Shown here one piece after another: positions 1 through 13,400 of a DNA stretch of 64,000 nt. How positions within the stretch are numbered: position 1 is the first letter of the stretch; each line of letters begins with the position of its first letter. A model generated the notes under the pieces. The model made no database searches. It saw nothing but the letters and a program-made list of their open reading frames with translations, and had not been told where the DNA came from. Origin of the DNA: Panorpa germanica (Eukaryota > Arthropoda > Insecta > Mecoptera > Panorpidae); assembly GCA_963678705.1 (NCBI GenBank), contig OY783209.1, positions 1 to 64,000 on the forward strand, read 5' to 3'. Both the position numbers and the translations under genes were made by a program.

Positions 1-193
1 ACACTAGAGCCATGCATTCAATGGATTGCACAAGCATTACACAAGCGTTACATTCAACAATGACATAGCATGCTTACAACGTTAACTGTAAGGTACAATA
101 TATACCTAGGAGGCTCAAATTTTAATATGAGATAGTCTAAACACTCCTTTATAAATTTTATATACAGTTTCTATTAGGAGCCTTTAGGGGGCC
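1..193 (+). repeat. Representative A1 satellite monomer, 193 bp
   Basis: The monomer starts at ACACTAGAGCCATGCATTC and ends at TTTAGGGGGCC; the next copy starts at 194. It contains the landmarks GACATAGCATGC, ATATATACCTAGGAGGC and TATGAGATAGTCTAAACAC. A1 shares its backbone with A2 but carries an extra CATTACACAAG-type stretch, which accounts for most of the 14-bp length difference. Confidence 0.95.
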
Positions 194-386
194 ACACTAG
201 AGCCATGCATTCAATGGATTGCACAAGCATTACACAAGCGTTACATTCAACAATGACATAGCATGCTTACAACGTTAACTGTAAGGTACAATATATACCT
301 AGGAGGCTCAAATTTTAATATGAGATAGTCTAAACACTCCTTTATAAATTTTATATACAGTTTCTATTAGGAGCCTTTAGGGGGCC

Positions 387-565
387 ACGCTAGTGCCATG
401 TATTCCATGGGTTGCACAAGCTTTACATTTATTGACATAGCATGCTTGGAACGTTAATTACAGAGCACAGTTTAGAGCTAGGAATCTGAAATTTTTATAT
501 GAGGTAGTATAGACACTCCTTTATAAATTTTATATACAGTTTCTATTAGGAGCCTTAAGGGGGCC
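387..565 (+). repeat. Representative A2 satellite monomer, 179 bp
   Basis: The monomer starts at ACGCTAGTGCCATGTATTCC and ends at CTTAAGGGGGCC. It alternates with A1 and carries diagnostic differences (TGCTTGGAACG, CAGAGCACAGTTTAGAGC, GAGGTAGTATAGACACTCC). It contains one HindIII site (AAGCTT). The A3 monomers of the right-hand domain have the same 179-bp length and are a sister subfamily. Confidence 0.95.
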
Positions 566-992
566 ACACTAGAGCCATGCATTCAATGGATTGCACAAGC
601 ATTACACAAGCGTTACATTCAACAATGACATAGCATGCTTACAACGTTAACTGTAAGGTACAATATATACCTAGGAGGCTCAAATTTTAATATGAGATAG
701 TCTAAACACTCCTTTATAAATTTTATATACAGTTTCTATTAGGAGCCTTTAGGGGGCCACGCTAGAGCCATGTATTCCATGGGTTGCACAAGCTTTACAT
801 TTATTGACATAGCATGCTTGGAACGTTAATTACAGAGCACAGTTTAGAGCTGGGAATCTGAAATTTTTATATGAGGTAGTATAGACACTCCTTTATAAAT
901 TTTATATACAGTTTCTATTAGGAGCCTTAAGGGGGCCACACTAGAGCCATGCATATTATGGGTTTGCACAAGCGTTATAAATTTATTCTCTA

Positions 993-1360
993 TTTAGAGG
1001 TTGCAAGAGAATCTATATAGTATTTTTTGAAACCTCAATTTAGAGGTTGCAAGAGAATCTATATAGTATTTTTTGAAACCTCAATTTAGAGGTTGCAAGA
1101 AAATCTATATAGTATTTTTTGAAACCTCAATTTAGAGGTTGCAAGAAAATCTATATAGTATTTTTTGAAACCTCAATTTAGAGGTTGCAAGAAAATCTAT
1201 ATAGTATTTTTTGAAACCTCAATTTAGAGGTTGCAAGAAAATCTATATAGTATTTTTTGAAACCTCAATTTAGAGGTTGCAAGAAAATCTATATAGTATT
1301 TTTTGAAACCTCAATTTAGAGGTTGCAAGAAAATCTATATAGTATTTTTTGAAACCTCAA
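993..1360 (+). repeat. B minisatellite, 8 x 46 bp, nested in the HOR (representative)
   Basis: The unit runs from TTTAGAGGTTGCAAG to TTTTTTGAAACCTCAA and is 46 bp. Eight units fill exactly 368 bp. Each junction reads AACCTC-aattta-GAGGTT, a 6-bp stem with a 6-nt loop. Units 1-2 carry AAGAGAATC and units 3-8 carry AAGAAAATC, and the same order recurs in the other HOR copies. Equivalent blocks end at 2964, 4568, 6172, 7776, 9288 (six units), 10892, 12496, 14100, 15511, 17115 and 18526. Confidence 0.96.
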
Positions 1361-1475
1361 TTTATGTTATGAATGTATGTTACCCTAATACATTTCTTTT
1401 TCAAAAATTATTTAAAGTTTACAATAAAATGTATTTATTTTTATGTATTAGCGCTACGACATTTTATATGACATA
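1361..1475 (+). repeat. Spacer C of the HOR (representative)
   Basis: About 115 bp that occurs once per HOR copy between the B block and a resumed A2 monomer. It begins TTTATGTTATGAATGTATG and contains GTATTAGCGCTACGAC near its end. The first ~63 bp also occur at 23385-23448, where the left satellite domain stops, so C has at least two parts with separate histories. No coding potential or known family was recognised. Confidence 0.85.
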
Positions 1476-4400
1476 ATGCTATGCTTGGAACGTTAATTAC
1501 AGAGCACAGTTTAGAGCTGGGAATCTGAAATTTTTATATGAGGTAGTATAGACACTCCTTTATAAATTTTATATACAGTTTCTATTAGGAGCCTTAAGGG
1601 GGCCACACTAGAGCCATGCATTCAATGGATTGCACAAGCATTACACAAGCGTTACATTCAACAATGACATAGCATGCTTACAACGTTAACTGTAAGGTAC
1701 AATATATACCTAGGAGGCTCAAATTTTAATATGAGATAGTCTAAACACTCCTTTATAAATTTTATATACAGTTTCTATTAGGAGCCTTTAGGGGGCCACA
1801 CTAGAGCCATGCATTCAATGGATTGCACAAGCATTACACAAGCGTTACATTCAACAATGACATAGCATGCTTACAACGTTAACTGTAAGGTACAATATAT
1901 ACCTAGGAGGCTCAAATTTTAATATGAGATAGTCTAAACACTCCTTTATAAATTTTATATACAGTTTCTATTAGGAGCCTTTAGGGGGCCACGCTAGTGC
2001 CATGTATTCCATGGGTTGCACAAGCTTTACATTTATTGACATAGCATGCTTGGAACGTTAATTACAGAGCACAGTTTAGAGCTAGGAATCTGAAATTTTT
2101 ATATGAGGTAGTATAGACACTCCTTTATAAATTTTATATACAGTTTCTATTAGGAGCCTTAAGGGGGCCACACTAGAGCCATGCATTCAATGGATTGCAC
2201 AAGCATTACACAAGCGTTACATTCAACAATGACATAGCATGCTTACAACGTTAACTGTAAGGTACAATATATACCTAGGAGGCTCAAATTTTAATATGAG
2301 ATAGTCTAAACACTCCTTTATAAATTTTATATACAGTTTCTATTAGGAGCCTTTAGGGGGCCACGCTAGAGCCATGTATTCCATGGGTTGCACAAGCTTT
2401 ACATTTATTGACATAGCATGCTTGGAACGTTAATTACAGAGCACAGTTTAGAGCTGGGAATCTGAAATTTTTATATGAGGTAGTATAGACACTCCTTTAT
2501 AAATTTTATATACAGTTTCTATTAGGAGCCTTAAGGGGGCCACACTAGAGCCATGCATATTATGGGTTTGCACAAGCGTTATAAATTTATTCTCTATTTA
2601 GAGGTTGCAAGAGAATCTATATAGTATTTTTTGAAACCTCAATTTAGAGGTTGCAAGAGAATCTATATAGTATTTTTTGAAACCTCAATTTAGAGGTTGC
2701 AAGAAAATCTATATAGTATTTTTTGAAACCTCAATTTAGAGGTTGCAAGAAAATCTATATAGTATTTTTTGAAACCTCAATTTAGAGGTTGCAAGAAAAT
2801 CTATATAGTATTTTTTGAAACCTCAATTTAGAGGTTGCAAGAAAATCTATATAGTATTTTTTGAAACCTCAATTTAGAGGTTGCAAGAAAATCTATATAG
2901 TATTTTTTGAAACCTCAATTTAGAGGTTGCAAGAAAATCTATATAGTATTTTTTGAAACCTCAATTTATGTTATGAATGTATGTTACCCTAATACATTTC
3001 TTTTTCAAAAATTATTTAAAGTTTACAATAAAATGTATTTATTTTTATGTATTAGCGCTACGACATTTTATATGACATAATGCTATGCTTGGAACGTTAA
3101 TTACAGAGCACAGTTTAGAGCTGGGAATCTGAAATTTTTATATGAGGTAGTATAGACACTCCTTTATAAATTTTATATACAGTTTCTATTAGGAGCCTTA
3201 AGGGGGCCACACTAGAGCCATGCATTCAATGGATTGCACAAGCATTACACAAGCGTTACATTCAACAATGACATAGCATGCTTACAACGTTAACTGTAAG
3301 GTACAATATATACCTAGGAGGCTCAAATTTTAATATGAGATAGTCTAAACACTCCTTTATAAATTTTATATACAGTTTCTATTAGGAGCCTTTAGGGGGC
3401 CACACTAGAGCCATGCATTCAATGGATTGCACAAGCATTACACAAGCGTTACATTCAACAATGACATAGCATGCTTACAACGTTAACTGTAAGGTACAAT
3501 ATATACCTAGGAGGCTCAAATTTTAATATGAGATAGTCTAAACACTCCTTTATAAATTTTATATACAGTTTCTATTAGGAGCCTTTAGGGGGCCACGCTA
3601 GTGCCATGTATTCCATGGGTTGCACAAGCTTTACATTTATTGACATAGCATGCTTGGAACGTTAATTACAGAGCACAGTTTAGAGCTAGGAATCTGAAAT
3701 TTTTATATGAGGTAGTATAGACACTCCTTTATAAATTTTATATACAGTTTCTATTAGGAGCCTTAAGGGGGCCACACTAGAGCCATGCATTCAATGGATT
3801 GCACAAGCATTACACAAGCGTTACATTCAACAATGACATAGCATGCTTACAACGTTAACTGTAAGGTACAATATATACCTAGGAGGCTCAAATTTTAATA
3901 TGAGATAGTCTAAACACTCCTTTATAAATTTTATATACAGTTTCTATTAGGAGCCTTTAGGGGGCCACGCTAGAGCCATGTATTCCATGGGTTGCACAAG
4001 CTTTACATTTATTGACATAGCATGCTTGGAACGTTAATTACAGAGCACAGTTTAGAGCTGGGAATCTGAAATTTTTATATGAGGTAGTATAGACACTCCT
4101 TTATAAATTTTATATACAGTTTCTATTAGGAGCCTTAAGGGGGCCACACTAGAGCCATGCATATTATGGGTTTGCACAAGCGTTATAAATTTATTCTCTA
4201 TTTAGAGGTTGCAAGAGAATCTATATAGTATTTTTTGAAACCTCAATTTAGAGGTTGCAAGAGAATCTATATAGTATTTTTTGAAACCTCAATTTAGAGG
4301 TTGCAAGAAAATCTATATAGTATTTTTTGAAACCTCAATTTAGAGGTTGCAAGAAAATCTATATAGTATTTTTTGAAACCTCAATTTAGAGGTTGCAAGA

Positions 4401-7400
4401 AAATCTATATAGTATTTTTTGAAACCTCAATTTAGAGGTTGCAAGAAAATCTATATAGTATTTTTTGAAACCTCAATTTAGAGGTTGCAAGAAAATCTAT
4501 ATAGTATTTTTTGAAACCTCAATTTAGAGGTTGCAAGAAAATCTATATAGTATTTTTTGAAACCTCAATTTATGTTATGAATGTATGTTACCCTAATACA
4601 TTTCTTTTTCAAAAATTATTTAAAGTTTACAATAAAATGTATTTATTTTTATGTATTAGCGCTACGACATTTTATATGACATAATGCTATGCTTGGAACG
4701 TTAATTACAGAGCACAGTTTAGAGCTGGGAATCTGAAATTTTTATATGAGGTAGTATAGACACTCCTTTATAAATTTTATATACAGTTTCTATTAGGAGC
4801 CTTAAGGGGGCCACACTAGAGCCATGCATTCAATGGATTGCACAAGCATTACACAAGCGTTACATTCAACAATGACATAGCATGCTTACAACGTTAACTG
4901 TAAGGTACAATATATACCTAGGAGGCTCAAATTTTAATATGAGATAGTCTAAACACTCCTTTATAAATTTTATATACAGTTTCTATTAGGAGCCTTTAGG
5001 GGGCCACACTAGAGCCATGCATTCAATGGATTGCACAAGCATTACACAAGCGTTACATTCAACAATGACATAGCATGCTTACAACGTTAACTGTAAGGTA
5101 CAATATATACCTAGGAGGCTCAAATTTTAATATGAGATAGTCTAAACACTCCTTTATAAATTTTATATACAGTTTCTATTAGGAGCCTTTAGGGGGCCAC
5201 GCTAGTGCCATGTATTCCATGGGTTGCACAAGCTTTACATTTATTGACATAGCATGCTTGGAACGTTAATTACAGAGCACAGTTTAGAGCTAGGAATCTG
5301 AAATTTTTATATGAGGTAGTATAGACACTCCTTTATAAATTTTATATACAGTTTCTATTAGGAGCCTTAAGGGGGCCACACTAGAGCCATGCATTCAATG
5401 GATTGCACAAGCATTACACAAGCGTTACATTCAACAATGACATAGCATGCTTACAACGTTAACTGTAAGGTACAATATATACCTAGGAGGCTCAAATTTT
5501 AATATGAGATAGTCTAAACACTCCTTTATAAATTTTATATACAGTTTCTATTAGGAGCCTTTAGGGGGCCACGCTAGAGCCATGTATTCCATGGGTTGCA
5601 CAAGCTTTACATTTATTGACATAGCATGCTTGGAACGTTAATTACAGAGCACAGTTTAGAGCTGGGAATCTGAAATTTTTATATGAGGTAGTATAGACAC
5701 TCCTTTATAAATTTTATATACAGTTTCTATTAGGAGCCTTAAGGGGGCCACACTAGAGCCATGCATATTATGGGTTTGCACAAGCGTTATAAATTTATTC
5801 TCTATTTAGAGGTTGCAAGAGAATCTATATAGTATTTTTTGAAACCTCAATTTAGAGGTTGCAAGAGAATCTATATAGTATTTTTTGAAACCTCAATTTA
5901 GAGGTTGCAAGAAAATCTATATAGTATTTTTTGAAACCTCAATTTAGAGGTTGCAAGAAAATCTATATAGTATTTTTTGAAACCTCAATTTAGAGGTTGC
6001 AAGAAAATCTATATAGTATTTTTTGAAACCTCAATTTAGAGGTTGCAAGAAAATCTATATAGTATTTTTTGAAACCTCAATTTAGAGGTTGCAAGAAAAT
6101 CTATATAGTATTTTTTGAAACCTCAATTTAGAGGTTGCAAGAAAATCTATATAGTATTTTTTGAAACCTCAATTTATGTTATGAATGTATGTTACCCTAA
6201 TACATTTCTTTTTCAAAAATTATTTAAAGTTTACAATAAAATGTATTTATTTTTATGTATTAGCGCTACGACATTTTATATGACATAATGCTATGCTTGG
6301 AACGTTAATTACAGAGCACAGTTTAGAGCTGGGAATCTGAAATTTTTATATGAGGTAGTATAGACACTCCTTTATAAATTTTATATACAGTTTCTATTAG
6401 GAGCCTTAAGGGGGCCACACTAGAGCCATGCATTCAATGGATTGCACAAGCATTACACAAGCGTTACATTCAACAATGACATAGCATGCTTACAACGTTA
6501 ACTGTAAGGTACAATATATACCTAGGAGTCTCAAATTTTAATATGAGATAGTCTAAACACTCCTTTATAAATTTTATATACAGTTTCTATTAGGAGCCTT
6601 TAGGGGGCCACACTAGAGCCATGCATTCAATGGATTGCACAAGCATTACACAAGCGTTACATTCAACAATGACATAGCATGCTTACAACGTTAACTGTAA
6701 GGTACAATATATACCTAGGAGGCTCAAATTTTAATATGAGATAGTCTAAACACTCCTTTATAAATTTTATATACAGTTTCTATTAGGAGCCTTTAGGGGG
6801 CCACGCTAGTGCCATGTATTCCATGGGTTGCACAAGCTTTACATTTATTGACATAGCATGCTTGGAACGTTAATTACAGAGCACAGTTTAGAGCTAGGAA
6901 TCTGAAATTTTTATATGAGGTAGTATAGACACTCCTTTATAAATTTTATATACAGTTTCTATTAGGAGCCTTAAGGGGGCCACACTAGAGCCATGCATTC
7001 AATGGATTGCACAAGCATTACACAAGCGTTACATTCAACAATGACATAGCATGCTTACAACGTTAACTGTAAGGTACAATATATACCTAGGAGGCTCAAA
7101 TTTTAATATGAGATAGTCTAAACACTCCTTTATAAATTTTATATACAGTTTCTATTAGGAGCCTTTAGGGGGCCACGCTAGAGCTATGTATTCCATGGGT
7201 TGCACAAGCTTTACATTTATTGACATAGCATGCTTGGAACGTTAATTACAGAGCACAGTTTAGAGCTGGGAATCTGAAATTTTTATATGAGGTAGTATAG
7301 ACACTCCTTTATAAATTTTATATACAGTTTCTATTAGGAGCCTTAAGGGGGCCACACTAGAGCCATGCATATTATGGGTTTGCACAAGCGTTATAAATTT

Positions 7401-10400
7401 ATTCTCTATTTAGAGGTTGCAAGAGAATCTATATAGTATTTTTTGAAACCTCAATTTAGAGGTTGCAAGAGAATCTATATAGTATTTTTTGAAACCTCAA
7501 TTTAGAGGTTGCAAGAAAATCTATATAGTATTTTTTGAAACCTCAATTTAGAGGTTGCAAGAAAATCTATATAGTATTTTTTGAAACCTCAATTTAGAGG
7601 TTGCAAGAAAATCTATATAGTATTTTTTGAAACCTCAATTTAGAGGTTGCAAGAAAATCTATATAGTATTTTTTGAAACCTCAATTTAGAGGTTGCAAGA
7701 AAATCTATATAGTATTTTTTGAAACCTCAATTTAGAGGTTGCAAGAAAATCTATATAGTATTTTTTGAAACCTCAATTTATGTTATGAATGTATGTTACC
7801 CTAATACATTTCTTTTTCAAAAATTATTTAAAGTTTACAATAAAATGTATTTATTTTTATGTATTAGCGCTACGACATTTTATATGACATAATGCTATGC
7901 TTGGAACGTTAATTACAGAGCACAGTTTAGAGCTGGGAATCTGAAATTTTTATATGAGGTAGTATAGACACTCCTTTATAAATTTTATATACAGTTTCTA
8001 TTAGGAGCCTTAAGGGGGCCACACTAGAGCCATGCATTCAATGGATTGCACAAGCATTACACAAGCGTTACATTCAACAATGACATAGCATGCTTACAAC
8101 GTTAACTGTAAGGTACAATATATACCTAGGAGGCTCAAATTTTAATATGAGATAGTCTAAACACTCCTTTATAAATTTTATATACAGTTTCTATTAGGAG
8201 CCTTTAGGGGGCCACACTAGAGCCATGCATTCAATGGATTGCACAAGCATTACACAAGCGTTACATTCAACAATGACATAGCATGCTTACAACGTTAACT
8301 GTAAGGTACAATATATACCTAGGAGGCTCAAATTTTAATATGAGATAGTCTAAACACTCCTTTATAAATTTTATATACAGTTTCTATTAGGAGCCTTTAG
8401 GGGGCCACGCTAGTGCCATGTATTCCATGGGTTGCACAAGCTTTACATTTATTGACATAGCATGCTTGGAACGTTAATTACAGAGCACAGTTTAGAGCTA
8501 GGAATCTGAAATTTTTATATGAGGTAGTATAGACACTCCTTTATAAATTTTATATACAGTTTCTATTAGGAGCCTTAAGGGGGCCACACTAGAGCCATGC
8601 ATTCAATGGATTGCACAAGCATTACACAAGCGTTACATTCAACAATGACATAGCATGCTTACAACGTTAACTGTAAGGTACAATATATACCTAGGAGGCT
8701 CAAATTTTAATATGAGATAGTCTAAACACTCCTTTATAAATTTTATATACAGTTTCTATTAGGAGCCTTTAGGGGGCCACGCTAGAGCCATGTATTCCAT
8801 GGGTTGCACAAGCTTTACATTTATTGACATAGCATGCTTGGAACGTTAATTACAGAGCACAGTTTAGAGCTGGGAATCTGAAATTTTTATATGAGGTAGT
8901 ATAGACACTCCTTTATAAATTTTATATACAGTTTCTATTAGGAGCCTTAAGGGGGCCACACTAGAGCCATGCATATTATGGGTTTGCACAAGCGTTATAA
9001 ATTTATTCTCTATTTAGAGGTTGCAAGAGAATCTATATAGTATTTTTTGAAACCTCAATTTAGAGGTTGCAAGAGAATCTATATAGTATTTTTTGAAACC
9101 TCAATTTAGAGGTTGCAAGAAAATCTATATAGTATTTTTTGAAACCTCAATTTAGAGGTTGCAAGAAAATCTATATAGTATTTTTTGAAACCTCAATTTA
9201 GAGGTTGCAAGAAAATCTATATAGTATTTTTTGAAACCTCAATTTAGAGGTTGCAAGAAAATCTATATAGTATTTTTTGAAACCTCAATTTATGTTATGA
9301 ATGTATGTTACCCTAATACATTTCTTTTTCAAAAATTATTTAAAGTTTACAATAAAATGTATTTATTTTTATGTATTAGCGCTACGACATTTTATATGAC
9401 ATAATGCTATGCTTGGAACGTTAATTACAGAGCACAGTTTAGAGCTGGGAATCTGAAATTTTTATATGAGGTAGTATAGACACTCCTTTATAAATTTTAT
9501 ATACAGTTTCTATTAGGAGCCTTAAGGGGGCCACACTAGAGCCATGCATTCAATGGATTGCACAAGCATTACACAAGCGTTACATTCAACAATGACATAG
9601 CATGCTTACAACGTTAACTGTAAGGTACAATATATACCTAGGAGGCTCAAATTTTAATATGAGATAGTCTAAACACTCCTTTATAAATTTTATATACAGT
9701 TTCTATTAGGAGCCTTTAGGGGGCCACACTAGAGCCATGCATTCAATGGATTGCACAAGCATTACACAAGCGTTACATTCAACAATGACATAGCATGCTT
9801 ACAACGTTAACTGTAAGGTACAATATATACCTAGGAGGCTCAAATTTTAATATGAGATAGTCTAAACACTCCTTTATAAATTTTATATACAGTTTCTATT
9901 AGGAGCCTTTAGGGGGCCACGCTAGTGCCATGTATTCCATGGGTTGCACAAGCTTTACATTTATTGACATAGCATGCTTGGAACGTTAATTACAGAGCAC
10001 AGTTTAGAGCTAGGAATCTGAAATTTTTATATGAGGTAGTATAGACACTCCTTTATAAATTTTATATACAGTTTCTATTAGGAGCCTTAAGGGGGCCACA
10101 CTAGAGCCATGCATTCAATGGATTGCACAAGCATTACACAAGCGTTACATTCAACAATGACATAGCATGCTTACAACGTTAACTGTAAGGTACAATATAT
10201 ACCTAGGAGGCTCAAATTTTAATATGAGATAGTCTAAACACTCCTTTATAAATTTTATATACAGTTTCTATTAGGAGCCTTTAGGGGGCCACGCTAGAGC
10301 CATGTATTCCATGGGTTGCACAAGCTTTACATTTATTGACATAGCATGCTTGGAACGTTAATTACAGAGCACAGTTTAGAGCTGGGAATCTGAAATTTTT

Positions 10401-13400
10401 ATATGAGGTAGTATAGACACTCCTTTATAAATTTTATATACAGTTTCTATTAGGAGCCTTAAGGGGGCCACACTAGAGCCATGCATATTATGGGTTTGCA
10501 CAAGCGTTATAAATTTATTCTCTATTTAGAGGTTGCAAGAGAATCTATATAGTATTTTTTGAAACCTCAATTTAGAGGTTGCAAGAGAATCTATATAGTA
10601 TTTTTTGAAACCTCAATTTAGAGGTTGCAAGAAAATCTATATAGTATTTTTTGAAACCTCAATTTAGAGGTTGCAAGAAAATCTATATAGTATTTTTTGA
10701 AACCTCAATTTAGAGGTTGCAAGAAAATCTATATAGTATTTTTTGAAACCTCAATTTAGAGGTTGCAAGAAAATCTATATAGTATTTTTTGAAACCTCAA
10801 TTTAGAGGTTGCAAGAAAATCTATATAGTATTTTTTGAAACCTCAATTTAGAGGTTGCAAGAAAATCTATATAGTATTTTTTGAAACCTCAATTTATGTT
10901 ATGAATGTATGTTACCCTAATACATTTCTTTTTCAAAAATTATTTAAAGTTTACAATAAAATGTATTTATTTTTATGTATTAGCGCTACGACATTTTATA
11001 TGACATAATGCTATGCTTGGAACGTTAATTACAGAGCACAGTTTAGAGCTGGGAATCTGAAATTTTTATATGAGGTAGTATAGACACTCCTTTATAAATT
11101 TTATATACAGTTTCTATTAGGAGCCTTAAGGGGGCCACACTAGAGCCATGCATTCAATGGATTGCACAAGCATTACACAAGCGTTACATTCAACAATGAC
11201 ATAGCATGCTTACAACGTTAACTGTAAGGTACAATATATACCTAGGAGGCTCAAATTTTAATATGAGATAGTCTAAACACTCCTTTATAAATTTTATATA
11301 CAGTTTCTATTAGGAGCCTTTAGGGGGCCACACTAGAGCCATGCATTCAATGGATTGCACAAGCATTACACAAGCGTTACATTCAACAATGACATAGCAT
11401 GCTTACAACGTTAACTGTAAGGTACAATATATACCTAGGAGGCTCAAATTTTAATATGAGATAGTCTAAACACTCCTTTATAAATTTTATATACAGTTTC
11501 TATTAGGAGCCTTTAGGGGGCCACGCTAGTGCCATGTATTCCATGGGTTGCACAAGCTTTACATTTATTGACATAGCATGCTTGGAACGTTAATTACAGA
11601 GCACAGTTTAGAGCTAGGAATCTGAAATTTTTATATGAGGTAGTATAGACACTCCTTTATAAATTTTATATACAGTTTCTATTAGGAGCCTTAAGGGGGC
11701 CACACTAGAGCCATGCATTCAATGGATTGCACAAGCATTACACAAGCGTTACATTCAACAATGACATAGCATGCTTACAACGTTAACTGTAAGGTACAAT
11801 ATATACCTAGGAGGCTCAAATTTTAATATGAGATAGTCTAAACACTCCTTTATAAATTTTATATACAGTTTCTATTAGGAGCCTTTAGGGGGCCACGCTA
11901 GAGCCATGTATTCCATGGGTTGCACAAGCTTTACATTTATTGACATAGCATGCTTGGAACGTTAATTACAGAGCACAGTTTAGAGCTGGGAATCTGAAAT
12001 TTTTATATGAGGTAGTATAGACACTCCTTTATAAATTTTATATACAGTTTCTATTAGGAGCCTTAAGGGGGCCACACTAGAGCCATGCATATTATGGGTT
12101 TGCACAAGCGTTATAAATTTATTCTCTATTTAGAGGTTGCAAGAGAATCTATATAGTATTTTTTAAAACCTCAATTTAGAGGTTGCAAGAGAATCTATAT
12201 AGTATTTTTTGAAACCTCAATTTAGAGGTTGCAAGAAAATCTATATAGTATTTTTTGAAACCTCAATTTAGAGGTTGCAAGAAAATCTATATAGTATTTT
12301 TTGAAACCTCAATTTAGAGGTTGCAAGAAAATCTATATAGTATTTTTTGAAACCTCAATTTAGAGGTTGCAAGAAAATCTATATAGTATTTTTTGAAACC
12401 TCAATTTAGAGGTTGCAAGAAAATCTATATAGTATTTTTTGAAACCTCAATTTAGAGGTTGCAAGAAAATCTATATAGTATTTTTTGAAACCTCAATTTA
12501 TGTTATGAATGTATGTTACCCTAATACATTTCTTTTTCAAAAATTATTTAAAGTTTACAATAAAATGTATTTATTTTTATGTATTAGCGCTACGACATTT
12601 TATATGACATAATGCTATGCTTGGAACGTTAATTACAGAGCACAGTTTAGAGCTGGGAATCTGAAATTTTTATATGAGGTAGTATAGACACTCCTTTATA
12701 AATTTTATATACAGTTTCTATTAGGAGCCTTAAGGGGGCCACACTAGAGCCATGCATTCAATGGATTGCACAAGCATTACACAAGCGTTACATTCAACAA
12801 TGACATAGCATGCTTACAACGTTAACTGTAAGGTACAATATATACCTAGGAGGCTCAAATTTTAATATGAGATAGTCTAAACACTCCTTTATAAATTTTA
12901 TATACAGTTTCTATTAGGAGCCTTTAGGGGGCCACACTAGAGCCATGCATTCAATGGATTGCACAAGCATTACACAAGCGTTACATTCAACAATGACATA
13001 GCATGCTTACAACGTTAACTGTAAGGTACAATATATACCTAGGAGGCTCAAATTTTAATATGAGATAGTCTAAACACTCCTTTATAAATTTTATATACAG
13101 TTTCTATTAGGAGCCTTTAGGGGGCCACGCTAGTGCCATGTATTCCATGGGTTGCACAAGCTTTACATTTATTGACATAGCATGCTTGGAACGTTAATTA
13201 CAGAGCACAGTTTAGAGCTAGGAATCTGAAATTTTTATATGAGGTAGTATAGACACTCCTTTATAAATTTTATATACAGTTTCTATTAGGAGCCTTAAGG
13301 GGGCCACACTAGAGCCATGCATTCAATGGATTGCACAAGCATTACACAAGCGTTACATTCAACAATGACATAGCATGCTTACAACGTTAACTGTAAGGTA

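Noticed and set aside
993-1360. CRISPR-like array of 46-bp repeats
   Set aside because: Units are directly adjacent with no variable spacers, and the DNA is eukaryotic. It is a minisatellite.
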